From contig JAQOOI010000052.1 in NCBI GenBank assembly GCA_028554645.1, forward strand, positions 62,001 to 126,000: a stretch of 64,000 bases of DNA, in the 5' to 3' direction. Below the pieces are notes generated by a model. That model ran no database searches. It saw only the letters and a program-made list of their open reading frames with translations, and was not told the origin of the DNA. Both the position numbers and the translations under genes were made by a program. Positions 33,701-45,500 of this stretch are shown in pieces (positions within the stretch are counted from its first letter, which is position 1; the number at the start of each line of letters is the position of its first letter). The DNA is from Omphalotus guepiniiformis (taxonomy: Eukaryota; Basidiomycota; Agaricomycetes; Agaricales; Omphalotaceae).

Positions 33701-34697
33701 CATAAAGGAACTATACCGGTTATTAGGCATTCAAGGAAGCTTCACAACAGCATATCACCCACAGACGAATGGACAGACGGAACGGATGAACCAAGAGATT
33801 GAACATTATCTCCGGTTATTCATCAATCAACATCAGAACGACTGGCATGAATGGTTACCAACAGCAGAGTTTGTGTTGAATGATAGGATACACTCAGCCA
33901 CGGGTGTCACTCCGTTCTATGCGGATATGGGACGACATCCATATAAGGGAACAGCTCCAAAAACTCCGTCGGCAAACCCCACAGCACAGGAATTTGCCGA
34001 TAAGATGGTCAAGATCAGGGACGAAGTAGGAGCAGCGCTCAAAAAGGCAAAGGAAGACATGACTCGGTATTACGACAAGAAAAGGAAACCATCAGTCGAA
34101 TACAAGCCTAATGACAAAGTATGGCTTGAAGCGACAAATCTGACTTCTGATCGACCAATGAAGAAGTTGGATGATAAACGATTTGGTCCTTTCGAAGTTG
34201 TAAAGAAAATTGGAACGACGTCATACCAGCTAAAGATCCCAAAGACTTGGAAGAGAATACATCCAGTCTTTAACGAAGTTCTACTGTCACCCTATTATCC
34301 GCCTGAATTCCCCGAGCAGCCTAAGAATGATAATCCGTCACCAGTGATAGAAGGAGAAGAACCGGAGTTCAAAGTGGAAGAGATAGTAGATTCAGGGAAA
34401 TATAGGGGAGGGAGATTTGGATACAAAGTCCAATGGAAGGGATACTCGCGGCACGAACAGACATGGGAACCATTAGCAAACCTTGCAAACGCAAAAGAAG
34501 CAATCGAAGAGTTCCATAAAAAATTCCCCACTAAACCACGACCACCTCAGTTAAGAAAGATTGAGGTCCCAATTTCCTTATTCCCGACGTCATTGTTACG
34601 ACCTATCCCTGAAGCATGTACGGAAGTAGTAGAAACGAAGAAGATGCCGACAGAAGCATTAGCAGTGAAGTTAGGGCGATGGGGACATTGTCTCTAA
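30592..34697 (+). pseudogene. pol: Pol polyprotein of chromovirus copy 2, two frame breaks
   Basis: Domains in order: protease ALLDSGATGS (31195); reverse transcriptase SPFFFVAKKDGKLRPVQDYR (31876), SKMDVRWGYNNI, VYLDDILVF (32218, the YxDD site); RNase H (about 32640-33000); integrase zinc part LHHDTVLTGH..CEKCQ (33278-33410) and catalytic D,D,E at GTDLIGEL (33487), IHDRGPQYH (33665) and NGQTERMNQ (33769); chromodomain FKVEEIVDSGKYRGGRFGY to WKGYSRHEQTWEP (34369-34480), expected to guide insertion to marked chromatin. A 10-bp insertion (ggccaagttc at about 30911-30920), absent in copy 1, shifts the frame. One extra base near 32600, after the EELKK codons, causes a second break. The element therefore cannot move on its own product. 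Confidence 0.92.
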
Positions 34698-34708
34698 GGA
34701 GGGGGTCA

Positions 34709-35160
34709 TGTTACGAACGTTTTCTTTTTCATCTTATCTCATTGTTTGTGCATATAGACACTTTTATTATCAGTACATAACATCGTAAGTTATAGATCTA
34801 GGGCTATATTAAATACACATGTATGTAGCATGATGATCGAGATCAAGCATGTAGACCTCAAAGTGATCACGATCATTAATGAAGTACTTGAGGTGATCGA
34901 ACTCATGGTAGACACACGGTGGATTAGTCAAGGGTTATAGCCCAGGGTTTAGGGTTTTATTTACGTATATAATAAGTCCGTTTAGGTAGATATTTCTTTA
35001 GCTTCGATCTTGTCAATAACTCGTCGAGTTTAGACTTGTACTTAGCATACTTCTCTGTATTGTCTCTCTTCTCAATTCCACTTTCTGCTTTTCTCTTACT
35101 CGTGTGAAACTAAGATCATTGTGTTTGGTTATTTGAGTTTGATAACTCGAGTCGCTGACA
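34709..35160 (+). repeat. 3' LTR of chromovirus copy 2
   Basis: 452 bp, TGTTACGAACGTTTTC to CTGACA. It follows the pol stop (34697) by 11 bp, including a purine-rich tract (aaggagggggt, 34697-34706) suitable as plus-strand primer. It ends exactly where the inverted repeat begins. Confidence 0.93.
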
Positions 35161-37970
35161 GTTATAATATATCTACCATACTTCTACAGTAAGTTCCATA
35201 GGGTAGTATGGTATCTTGAGAGTGTGACAAATTGTCACAATGTAAGTCTTCCATTAGTCCACCAAGAATTATGGAAGTCTTATTTAAAAAAAATATTATT
35301 ATAAATTTCTTTGGCTATATACTGGATTTACACTATACATATGGGAGTATATATCTCTTGCACTGCATATGCCTTACAGTCAAGATATCTCCAGGAACAA
35401 TCTAATAGAATAATAAAAAACACATGTAATTCTATACTGATCTAAACAATAAATATCATTTCAGTTTCTAGGGAAGTATTGAAAATTCATTTGCATAGTT
35501 TCAGGAATCTATATATAAGTAATATACATAGTATCATCATATTCTCATGAAATTCTCATGAAAGTATTGATATTAGATTATAATACTTTCAGAGAAATAT
35601 TGAATGTTAGTTTGCATAATTCCACAGATACATTGAAAAGTGGTTTACATGGTATCAACATAAATCTGAAGAAGTATTGATTTGTAATTCACATACTGTT
35701 ATCATACCTCTAGAGAGAAGTATTTAATGATGGTTTACATAGTTCCAGAAATATATTCAAATTTAATCCATAGAATTACTATGAATTTAGAAAAGTATTA
35801 ATGATAATTGGCATTATGATTGTTTTAGAGAAATATTGAAAGTTGATTTGTACAGTTTCAGTGATCCATTCAAAGGTTGTATTATACATAGTATTAGTAT
35901 TTCCAGAAAGATCTTGATACTGGATTATGATAGTTTTAGAGAAGAATTGAATGTTAGTATGATAACTCTAGAGATACATATAAAAGTAGCATAGAATAAA
36001 AATAAATCTAGAGAAGTACTGAAGTATATTCCATATACTGCCACTATACTTCCAGAGAAGTAGTATTATTGAATTATCATATTTTCAGAGAGGTATTAGA
36101 TGATAGTTTACATAGTCCTAGTGGTTTCCATAGATTTACAATAATTTTAGGGAAGTATTCAAATAAAATCAGCATTGTTTCAGAGAAATATTGAAGGTTG
36201 ATTTGTATAGTTTCAGTTACTCAAAGGTTGTATTATACATAGTATTAGTATTTTCAGAAAAATCTTGATACTGGATTATGATAATTTTAGAAAAGAATTG
36301 AATGTTAATTTGATAACTCCAGAGATACATATAGAAGTGGTTTACACAGTATCAACATAAATCTGGAGAAGTGTTAGTATGTGATTCTTCCATTTTCACA
36401 CTTTCAGAGAAGTATTAATTATTAGTTTGCATAATTCCACAGAAGTATTAATATGTGGTCTACATAATGTCATCATGTCTTAATATCACAGTTCAGAGAA
36501 GTATATTAGTTTGCCTAGTTCCAGAGATATACTCACAAGTAAAACCATAGTATTATCATAATTTCAGAGAAATATTGATAATAAATTGTAATGGTTTCAA
36601 GAAAGAATAATAGTTTGCATAGTTTCAGATATATATTCAAAAGTGATTTCTGTAAAATCACCATAATTTTAGGGAAGTATTAATATTGGATTTTCACAAG
36701 TCCAGAATAATATTCAATATCAGTTTGCATAACATCACAGAAGTATTAATATGCAGTCTACATAGTACCAGCATAAGTCAATAAAGATATTGATATTGAA
36801 TTACCATAGTTCCAGTGAAGTATTGAATATTAGATTGCATAATTTTAAGATACTATTTGAAAGTTGTTTCCATAGTATTACTATACTTTCAGAAAAGTAT
36901 TAACATTGAATGATAATAGTGTCAGAGAAGTAGTGAAATGTGATCTACATAGTGTTACCATAGTTCAAGAAAATTATGGATATGTTATTTACATAGTGTT
37001 ATTGTAGTGTCAGAGAAGTATTGATATTGAATTATCACAATTCCAGGGAGGTAGCATCATCTAGCAATATCTAGCATCAGCTGGCATCAGCTAGCACCAC
37101 CTATCAGTAGCTGGCATTAGCTAGCAGCAGCTATCAGCATCTGTCAGGAGCTGACATCAGCTGACACCAGCTGGCAGGACCTGGGAGCAGCTAGCATTAG
37201 CTGATACCAGCTGGCACCAACTAGCACCAGCAGCTGACATCAGTGGACATCAGCTAGCATTAGCTGGCATCAGGTGAGAGCAGCTAGCAGCAGCTCAAAT
37301 CATCTAGCAGCAGCTGACATTGGCTGAGACTGGCTAGGAGCAACAAGCAGCAGCTGGCATGAGCTAGCAGCAGCTAACAGTATCTATTAGCAGCTCATAT
37401 CATATAGCAGCAGCTAACAGTATCTATCAGCAGCTCATATCATATAGCACCAGCTGACATTAGATGACATCAGCTGACATCAGCTCAAATTGTCTGGCAG
37501 CAGCTGGCCTCAGCTGACATCAGGTAGCAGAAGCTAGGAGCAGTGCACATCAGCTAATGTCATGTGGCAGCAGGTGGCATTAGCTAGCAGCAGCTAACAT
37601 CAGCTCAAATCATCTAGCAGCAGCTGACATTAGCTGACACCTGCAAGCAGAAGCTACAAGCTGTGCATATCAGCTGGCATCAACTGATACCTGCTAGCAG
37701 GAGCTAGGAGCAGTGCACATTAGCTAGCACCAGCTGACACTAGCTAGCAAGAGCTAGGAGCAGTGCACCTCAGCTGATGTGGTCTGGCAGCAGCTGGCAT
37801 CAGCTAGTAGCAGCTAACATCAGCTCAAATCATCTGGCAGCAGCTTAAATCACCTGGCAGCAGCTGGCATCAGCTGGCATCAGCTGGCAGTAGCTGTCAT
37901 CAGCTAGCTGTAGTTGACAGTAGTTCTCATCAGCTAGCAGTAGTTGGCAGTAGCTCTCACCAGCTAGGAG
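35161..37970 (+). repeat. Left arm of the giant inverted repeat
   Basis: About 2.8 kb. The outer 1.9 kb consists of diverged repeats of the type agagaagtattgatattg, agtttgcatagttccagag, gtttacatagtatcaacat, spaced about 50-60 bp. The inner 0.9 kb is the 10-bp AGCT repeat. Confidence 0.92.
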
Positions 37971-40503
37971 TTCATATAGCTGAGATTAGCTGCTAACAGC
38001 TTCTAGCATCAGCTAGTATCATCTAGCACTCTAGCATCATCCAGTGGCAGCTTGCATCATCTACCAGCGGATTGCATTATCTAACATATACACTATAACT
38101 GGGCCAATCCTAGTGTCACAACTACTCCCAGCTGGTGTCAGCTGATGTTAGCTGCTGCCAGATGATTTGAGCTGATGCTAGCTGATACCAGCTGATGCCA
38201 GCTGCTCCCAGCTGCTCCTAGCTGATCCTAGCTAATGCTAGCTTCTCCCAGCTGATGCAAGCTGGTGTCAGCTGATGTTAGCTGCTACCAGATGATTTGA
38301 GCTGGTGCTAGCTGATTTCAGCTGCTCCCAGCTAGTGTCACCACTACTCCCAGCTGCTCCCAGCTGATGCTAGCTAATGCTAGCTGCTCCCAGCAAGCTG
38401 GTGTCAGCTGATGTTAGCTGCTGCCACATGATTTGAGCTGATGCTAGCTGATACCAGTTGATGCCAGCTAGTGTCACAACTACTCCCAGCTGATATTAGC
38501 TGCTGCAAGCTGATGCCAGCTGCTTCCAGCTGGTGCTAGCTAATGCTAGCTGCTGATGCAAGCTGATACCAGCTGCTCCCAGCTGATGCCAGCTAATGCT
38601 AGCTGCTCCCAGCTGATGTTAGCTGCTGCCACATGATTTGAGCTGATGCTAGCTTCTCCCAGCTGATGCAAGCTGGTGTCAGCTGATGTTAGCTGCTACC
38701 AGATGATTTGAGCTGGTGCTAGCTGATTTCAGCTGCTCCCAGCTAGTGTCACCACTACTCCCAGCTGCTCCCAGCTGATGCTAGCTAATGCTAGCTGCTC
38801 CCAGCAAGCTGGTGTCAGCTGATGTTAGCTGCTGCCACATGATTTGAGCTGATGCTAGCTGATACCAGTTGATGCCAGCTAGTGTCACAACTACTCCCAG
38901 CTGATATTAGCTGCTGCAAGCTGATGCCAGCTGCTTCCAGCTGGTGCTAGCTAATGCTAGCTGCTGATGCAAGCTGATACCAGCTGCTCCCAGCTGATGC
39001 CAGCTAATGCTAGCTGCTCCCAGCTGATGCAAGTTGGCTTCCAGCTGGTGCTAGCTAATGCTAGCTGCTGATGCAAGCTGATACCAGCTGCTCCCAGCTG
39101 ATGCCAGCTAATGCTAGCTGCTCCCAGCTGATGCAAGTTGGTGTCAGCTGATATTAGCTGCTGCCAGATGATTTGAGCTGGTCCTAGCTGATACCAGCTG
39201 CTCCCAGCTAGTGTCACAACTACTCCCAGCTGATATTAGCTGCTGCAAGCTGATGCTAGCTGCTCCCAGCTGATGCTAGCTAATGGTAGCTGCTCTCAGC
39301 TGATGCAAGCTGGTGTCAGCTGATGCTAGCTAATGCTAGCTGCTGATGCAAGCTGATGCCATCCCAGCTAGTGTCAGCTGCTCCCAGCTAGTGTTACAAC
39401 TACTCCCAGCTGATATTAGCTGATGCCAGCTGCTCCCAGCTGATGCTAGCTGCTCCCAGCTGCTCCTAGCTATTGTCAGCTGCTGCCAGATGGTTTGAGC
39501 TGTGGCTAGCTGATGCCAGCTGCTCTCTGATGCCATAGCTACTCTCAGCTGCTCCCAGCTAATACAAGATGATTTGAGCTGCTGCTAGGTGGTGTCAGCT
39601 GATGAGCCAGCTACTCCTAGCTGGTGAGAGCTACTGCCAACTACTGCTAGCTGATGAGAACTACTGTCAACTACAGCTAGCTGATGACAGCTACTGCCAG
39701 CTGATGACAGCTACTGCCAGCTGATGCCAGCTGATGCCAGCTGCTGCCAGGTGATTTAAGCTGCTGCCAGATGATTTGAGCTGATGTTAGCTGCTACTAG
39801 CTGATGCCAGCTGCTGCCAGACCACATCAGCTGAGGTGCACTGCTCCTAGCTCCTGCTAGCAGGTATCAGTTGATGCCAGCTGATATGCACAGCTTGTAG
39901 CTTCTGCTTGCAGGTGTCAGCTAATGTCAGCTGCTGCTAGATGATTTGAGCTGATGTTAGCTGCTGCTAGCTAATGCCACCTGCTGCCACATGACATTAG
40001 CTGATGTGCACTGCTCCTAGCTTCTGCTACCTGATGTCAGCTGAGGCCAGCTGCTGCCAGACAATTTGAGCTGATGTCAGCTGATGTCATCTAATGTCAG
40101 CTGGTGCTATATGATATGAGCTGCTGATAGATACTGTTAGCTGCTGCTATATGATATGAGCTGCTAATAGATACTGTTAGCTGCTGCTAGCTCATGCCAG
40201 CTGCTGCTTGTTGCTCCTAGCCAGTCTCAGCCAATGTCAGCTGCTGCTAGATGATTTGAGCTGCTGCTAGCTGCTCTCACCTGATGCCAGCTAATGCTAG
40301 CTGATGTCCACTGATGTCAGCTGCTGGTGCTAGTTGGTGCCAGCTGGTATCAGCTAATGCTAGCTGCTCCCAGGTCCTGCCAGCTGGTGTCAGCTGATGT
40401 CAGCTCCTGACAGATGCTGATAGCTGCTGCTAGCTAATGCCAGCTACTGATAGGTGGTGCTAGCTGATGCCAGCTGATGCTAGATATTGCTAGATGATGC
40501 TAC
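37051..40503. repeat. 10-bp AGCT satellite array with inverted halves
   Basis: Units follow AGCTGGCATC-like words up to about 38050 and the reverse complement GATGCCAGCT-like words from about 38110 on. AGCT recurs at a spacing of 10 bp over long runs (for example 38171-38340). Variants: agctgctccc, agctaatgct, agctgatacc, agctggtgtc. Every tenth base step carries the same palindromic tetramer. Confidence 0.9.
38241..39028 (+). repeat. 411-bp tandem duplication in the loop
   Basis: gcttctcccagctgatgcaa starts at 38241 and again at 38652, and the next 370 bp or so repeat nearly word for word. A further duplication of about 104 bp (word cttccagctggtgctagc at about 38934 and 39040) follows. These make the loop longer on the right of the orientation switch. 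Confidence 0.85.
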
Positions 40504-42393
40504 CTCCCTGGAATTGTGATAATTCAATATCAATACTTCTCTGACACTACAATAACACTATGTAAATAACATATCCATAATTTTCTTGAACTATGGTAAC
40601 ACTATGTAGATCACATTTCACTACTTCTCTGACACTATTATCATTCAATGTTAATACTTTTCTGAAAGTATAGTAATACTATGGAAACAACTTTCAAATA
40701 GTATCTTAAAATTATGCAATCTAATATTCAATACTTCACTGGAACTATGGTAATTCAATATCAATATCTTTATTGACTTATGCTGGTACTATGTAGACTG
40801 CATATTAATACTTCTGTGATGTTATGCAAACTGATATTGAATATTATTCTGGACTTGTGAAAATCCAATATTAATACTTCCCTAAAATTATGGTGATTTT
40901 ACAGAAATCACTTTTGAATATATATCTGAAACTATGCAAACTATTATTCTTTCTTGAAACCATTACAATTTATTATCAATATTTCTCTGAAATTATGATA
41001 ATACTATGGTTTTACTTGTGAGTATATCTCTGGAACTAGGCAAACTAATATACTTCTCTGAACTGTGATATTAAGACATGATGACATTATGTAGACCACA
41101 TATTAATACTTCTGTGGAATTATGCAAACTAATAATTAATACTTCTCTGAAAGTGTGAAAATGGAAGAATCACATACTAACACTTCTCCAGATTTATGTT
41201 GATACTGTGTAAACCACTTCTATATGTATCTCTGGAGTTATCAAATTAACATTCAATTCTTTTCTAAAATTATCATAATCCAGTATCAAGATTTTTCTGA
41301 AAATACTAATACTATGTATAATACAACCTTTGAGTAACTGAAACTATACAAATCAACCTTCAATATTTCTCTGAAACAATGCTGATTTTATTTGAATACT
41401 TCCCTAAAATTATTGTAAATCTATGGAAACCACTAGGACTATGTAAACTATCATCTAATACCTCTCTGAAAATATGATAATTCAATAATACTACTTCTCT
41501 GGAAGTATAGTGGCAGTATATGGAATATACTTCAGTACTTCTCTAGATTTATTTTTATTCTATGCTACTTTTATATGTATCTCTAGAGTTATCATACTAA
41601 CATTCAATTCTTCTCTAAAACTATCATAATCCAGTATCAAGATCTTTCTGGAAATACTAATACTATGTATAATACAACCTTTGAATGGATCACTGAAACT
41701 GTACAAATCAACTTTCAATATTTCTCTAAAACAATCATAATGCCAATTATCATTAATACTTTTCTAAATTCATAGTAATTCTATGGATTAAATTTGAATA
41801 TATTTCTGGAACTATGTAAACCATCATTAAATACTTCTCTCTAGAGGTATGATAACAGTATGTGAATTACAAATCAATACTTCTTCAGATTTATGTTGAT
41901 ACCATGTAAACCACTTTTCAATGTATCTGTGGAATTATGCAAACTAACATTCAATATTTCTCTGAAAGTATTATAATCTAATATCAATACTTTCATGAGA
42001 ATTTCATGAGAATATGATGATACTATGTATATTACTTATATATAGATTCCTGAAACTATGCAAATGAATTTTCAATACTTCCCTAGAAACTGAAATGATA
42101 TTTATTGTTTAGATCAGTATAGAATTACATGTGTTTTTTATTATTCTATTAGATTGTTCCTGGAGATATCTTGACTGTAAGGCATATGCAGTGCAAGAGA
42201 TATATACTCCCATATGTATAGTGTAAATCCAGTATATAGCCAAAGAAATTTATAATAATATTTTTTTTAAATAAGACTTCCATAATTCTTGGTGGACTAA
42301 TGGAAGACTTACATTGTGACAATTTGTCACACTCTCAAGATACCATACTACCCTCTGGAACTTACTGTAGAAGTATGGTAGATATATTATAAC
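39614..42393 (-). repeat. Right arm of the giant inverted repeat
   Basis: Reverse complement of the left arm, well over 95 percent identical by eye. High identity without coding constraint implies recent formation or continuing gene conversion between the arms. Confidence 0.92.
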
Positions 42394-42517
42394 TCTAAGA
42401 AATTTTTTTTAAAATAAGTTTTTGATAAATCTCAAGACTTACATTAATAATTCTCAAAATATTATCAGCATATTTCTCACATAATGCCATGGGAACTATG
42501 CTTTACCGGGCCCAGTG

Positions 42518-45500
42518 TGACTACAAACGATACAACAACAAGACGATTGTTGGGAGATGCCAGACGACTTCTCACTTAGTGGAGTTGGTTATAGGAGGAG
42601 ACGACAAGTTCAATGAGTGACCAGACGATCCACTCTTATTCACACTACACCCACAGGCTCCGTGGTACCAGATGATTCCGCTTGTAAACACTTAGGCACA
42701 CTGACTTATAAACTAACGCGACGGTTAACACTTTAAAACTTCTAATCACTCAGAGGGACTTAAGCTTTTCCACACACAAATGCTATTAGCTCTATGGGGG
42801 GCTCGGGAACCTGTCCTTCCTTGCCTAGGTTCTATTTCTTATATACAGTATTTCTATTTACATAGTACAAACAAATGTCGCGATACTTGACAGTTATGAG
42901 TGATGTGATGCATATGGTGCACCACGTAAGGTAGGAATGAAGTATAGTATGCGGGAACAGGGTATCCTATATTGGGTTATAATCTTGCCTTGTTTATAAA
43001 GTATTGCGGTAGTTTGCTAACACTGTATCTTCTTACGTGTTCTACTTCCGCGTTGTCAGAAGTACTTCATGGTACATCGTACATCTAGACCCTCCTGGGC
43101 TCAACAGTGGTCATTAGATATGACTAGCACACAGAGCTACCGCTACCTGGTTTCTAAGTCTGGCCCTCTGAGTCGGACCTTAGAACAAGTGCCGTGACGC
43201 TTTACTGGAGTGCATACTTAGGTAATACCTACACTGAGAAGACCTATTTAGTGCCGATCTACAGTCTTGTACACCTTTGTACACATATACTGGTGGTTGA
43301 ATGTGCGTTGATGAGAATGAAACGGGGAATAAAATGCTAAAGGGCTAATGAACAAAAACCCAAAAACAACCAAAACAACCAAGTCACTCCAAAGGTGCAA
43401 GTCTGAGGGGGCGTTGTCGAAGGTTCCACACGGCCAAACTTATGGCTTCTTTATTAGAACTTTATATCTTTATCACAAGAACTTTATAAGCTTTTTAAAT
43501 TGCACTAAGACAAAAAGTAGCACGAGACGGTTTTGAACAAGACAGGTGTTCACTGCACAATCACAACCAATTGACCACAAGATCAAATAACCAATTCCAA
43601 TAACACAACCAGTTCAATTTAACCAACAATGATCTTTATACAATATCACAATAAACACCGGACTATTAACAGACCAGGGCAACTTTATGTTTTTGGTAGG
43701 ATTTCCCTTCACAGGCACGATTCACGTTATAAAGACGATCCCCAGTGACCCTGTGACTCTATGGTACTCTCCTGGCTTTTCTCTCTCCAAATTACTGCCC
43801 TTTTATACATGCTGCCAGACCAAAAATAATAGAAACGGAAAATATAGCTAAACTGTCCTGTTTTATATATATACCTATATCCGTGTATGTAGGTTGTAAG
43901 TATCTGTGTCAAGTATGTCCATTATTACTTGTTATAGATCTATTTTATGAGGCAAACCTCAAAAATGCGTTTTAATTCCATTATTTTTATTGTGAGCAAT
44001 ATTCAGCCCCTTTATTTCATGTTTTACGGATTTCCTTGACATTTTCTCGGACATCCGGGTTCCATAGGATTAATCACCTGATGGAGATTATACCCCTCAA
44101 AGTATCACATTGTTCCGTCAAAGGAACTCCTTCAATTCAGTAGTATTCCGAGAAATTTTACTGATCGAGTTTTTACACCTCCTAACCGGTTTCTTGTCAA
44201 GCAATTTTCACTGGACAATTAATCGAAGCAAATTTCCTCGATCAACTTTTGTTCCTGGTGATTAATTAAGGAGTAAATACCCCAGAACTATTCTAGATCC
44301 ATTATTTCGACTCTATTTCACGTTCCATCCATTTTTAGTTCCCGCCGGGTTTTTAATCTTTATTGACTGGAGGAAGATGTTCCCCTAATAATTATATGAT
44401 GCAATTGACATTGTGATGTCAGAGTTCTTGTTACGAGATTGGGTGAGTCTGATTCAACAGTGAATGGCTATTGAACAATTCTCTACATCACAACTATACT
44501 GACCAGCCTAGAACCTTGATACACATTTTGTACTGTAGGTAATAGAACATGCTTTATTACTCAATTCACAACACATTTTGATTGACAAGGCGGGCATCTT
44601 TCAACCCTCTATATTCCTCACTGCAAATGCCTAAAGTGATTAATCACCTGGCTTTTAATGCAGGTGCCGAAAATTGGCGCATCAGCGTAATACACCACGG
44701 AACTTAGGACTATACAGTGTACTTAGTAGGTTTGTACTGGAGTGATCAATCCTGTGAGGCCGAAAATGGTAGTGGTATTCCTGCGGTCGTATCAGCGGCA
44801 AAATGGAAACAGAAACCTCAAGGAGATGAAGAAGACACAAAGAACATTATTGATGAATATGGGATGAATGTTAAGATCTCGACAAATTGTCCAAGCCTTG
44901 TAAATAACCAGTGAAAGATGTTATGAGACACGTAGCTAGCTAATGAGTTTAATGTTGAGACAATGTCGCTAAGCAGAACTTTGATGACAACAGCTTGATC
45001 TAATCAAGTCTTGATATAGTGCTACGAGTAGTGATGAGTAGTGCAATGTTGCACCTTAAAACAGTCTAGGCTTGAAATCATGCAGATTGAGAAACATTTT
45101 GGTTGTTCAAACATTGGAAACTGAACAATGAGGACTAGAGTCCACCCAGACTGCTAGTTGAAATATGGTAACACACTTAGATACTCAAGCCTGAGTGTAG
45201 AGTTAGCTACAGTACATGATATGGTACTTAGCAACTGTGACCAATGGGATTATGAAGAGAGATACTAGTTTTGCCTCTCAATTTGTATTGGAGTACCAAT
45301 GTTCCATGCTAATTTAAGGTGGTCAGACCCACCCTCTAAAGACTGGAGACTCTCATGAGTGTTGTTTGATTGTAATCCAAGGGAATTATGGAAGTTACAA
45401 TTCAATCTGAGAAACATCTAAGTCCACTAGACTATCTAACTCCAGCTGGTCTTGCTAACTCAGGTTGGCTGTAAGACTGAATGCTGAGAGTGCAGACAAT

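Larger units (their letters stand above)
28885..35160 (+). mobile_element. Ty3/Gypsy chromovirus, nearly complete (copy 2)
   Basis: 5' LTR, self-priming site, gag, pol (protease, RT, RNase H, integrase, chromodomain) and 3' LTR, 6276 bp. The order PR-RT-RH-IN plus a C-terminal chromodomain defines a chromovirus (Metaviridae). The LTRs differ at roughly two to three dozen positions by eye, mostly transitions, so the insertion is not recent. pol has two frame breaks. The flanking 5-mers (gtact before, gttat after) do not form a target-site duplication. The right junction lies inside the giant inverted repeat. Confidence 0.95.
35161..42517. mobile_element. Giant satellite-cored inverted-repeat element (non-coding)
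   Basis: The sequence from 35161 rightward is the reverse complement of that ending at 42393. Position p pairs with 77554-p; checked at the tip (gttataatatatctacc) and at 37051/40503, with no net indel over 1.9 kb and rare mismatches (for example catagggtag against cagagggtag). Arms run 35161-37970 and 39614-42393, with a 30-bp net indel in the inner part. The loop is 37971-39613. There is no gene; ORFs inside are repeat artefacts. The right side continues 124 bp unpaired to 42517, where the bottom strand begins CACTGGGCCCGGTAAAGC, a CACTA-like tip. The matching left tip is missing because the retrotransposon begins there. Outer arms are AT-rich, inner arms and loop are AGCT repeats. Confidence 0.9.

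Noticed and set aside
38957..39536. Two leftward ORFs in the palindrome loop (SSWYQLGPAQ-like repeats)
   Set aside because: They arise from the 10-bp AGCT satellite; period and composition explain them.
42518..44400. Possible solo LTRs or a decayed retroelement
   Set aside because: No terminal TG..CA pair, target duplication or coding remnant could be shown.
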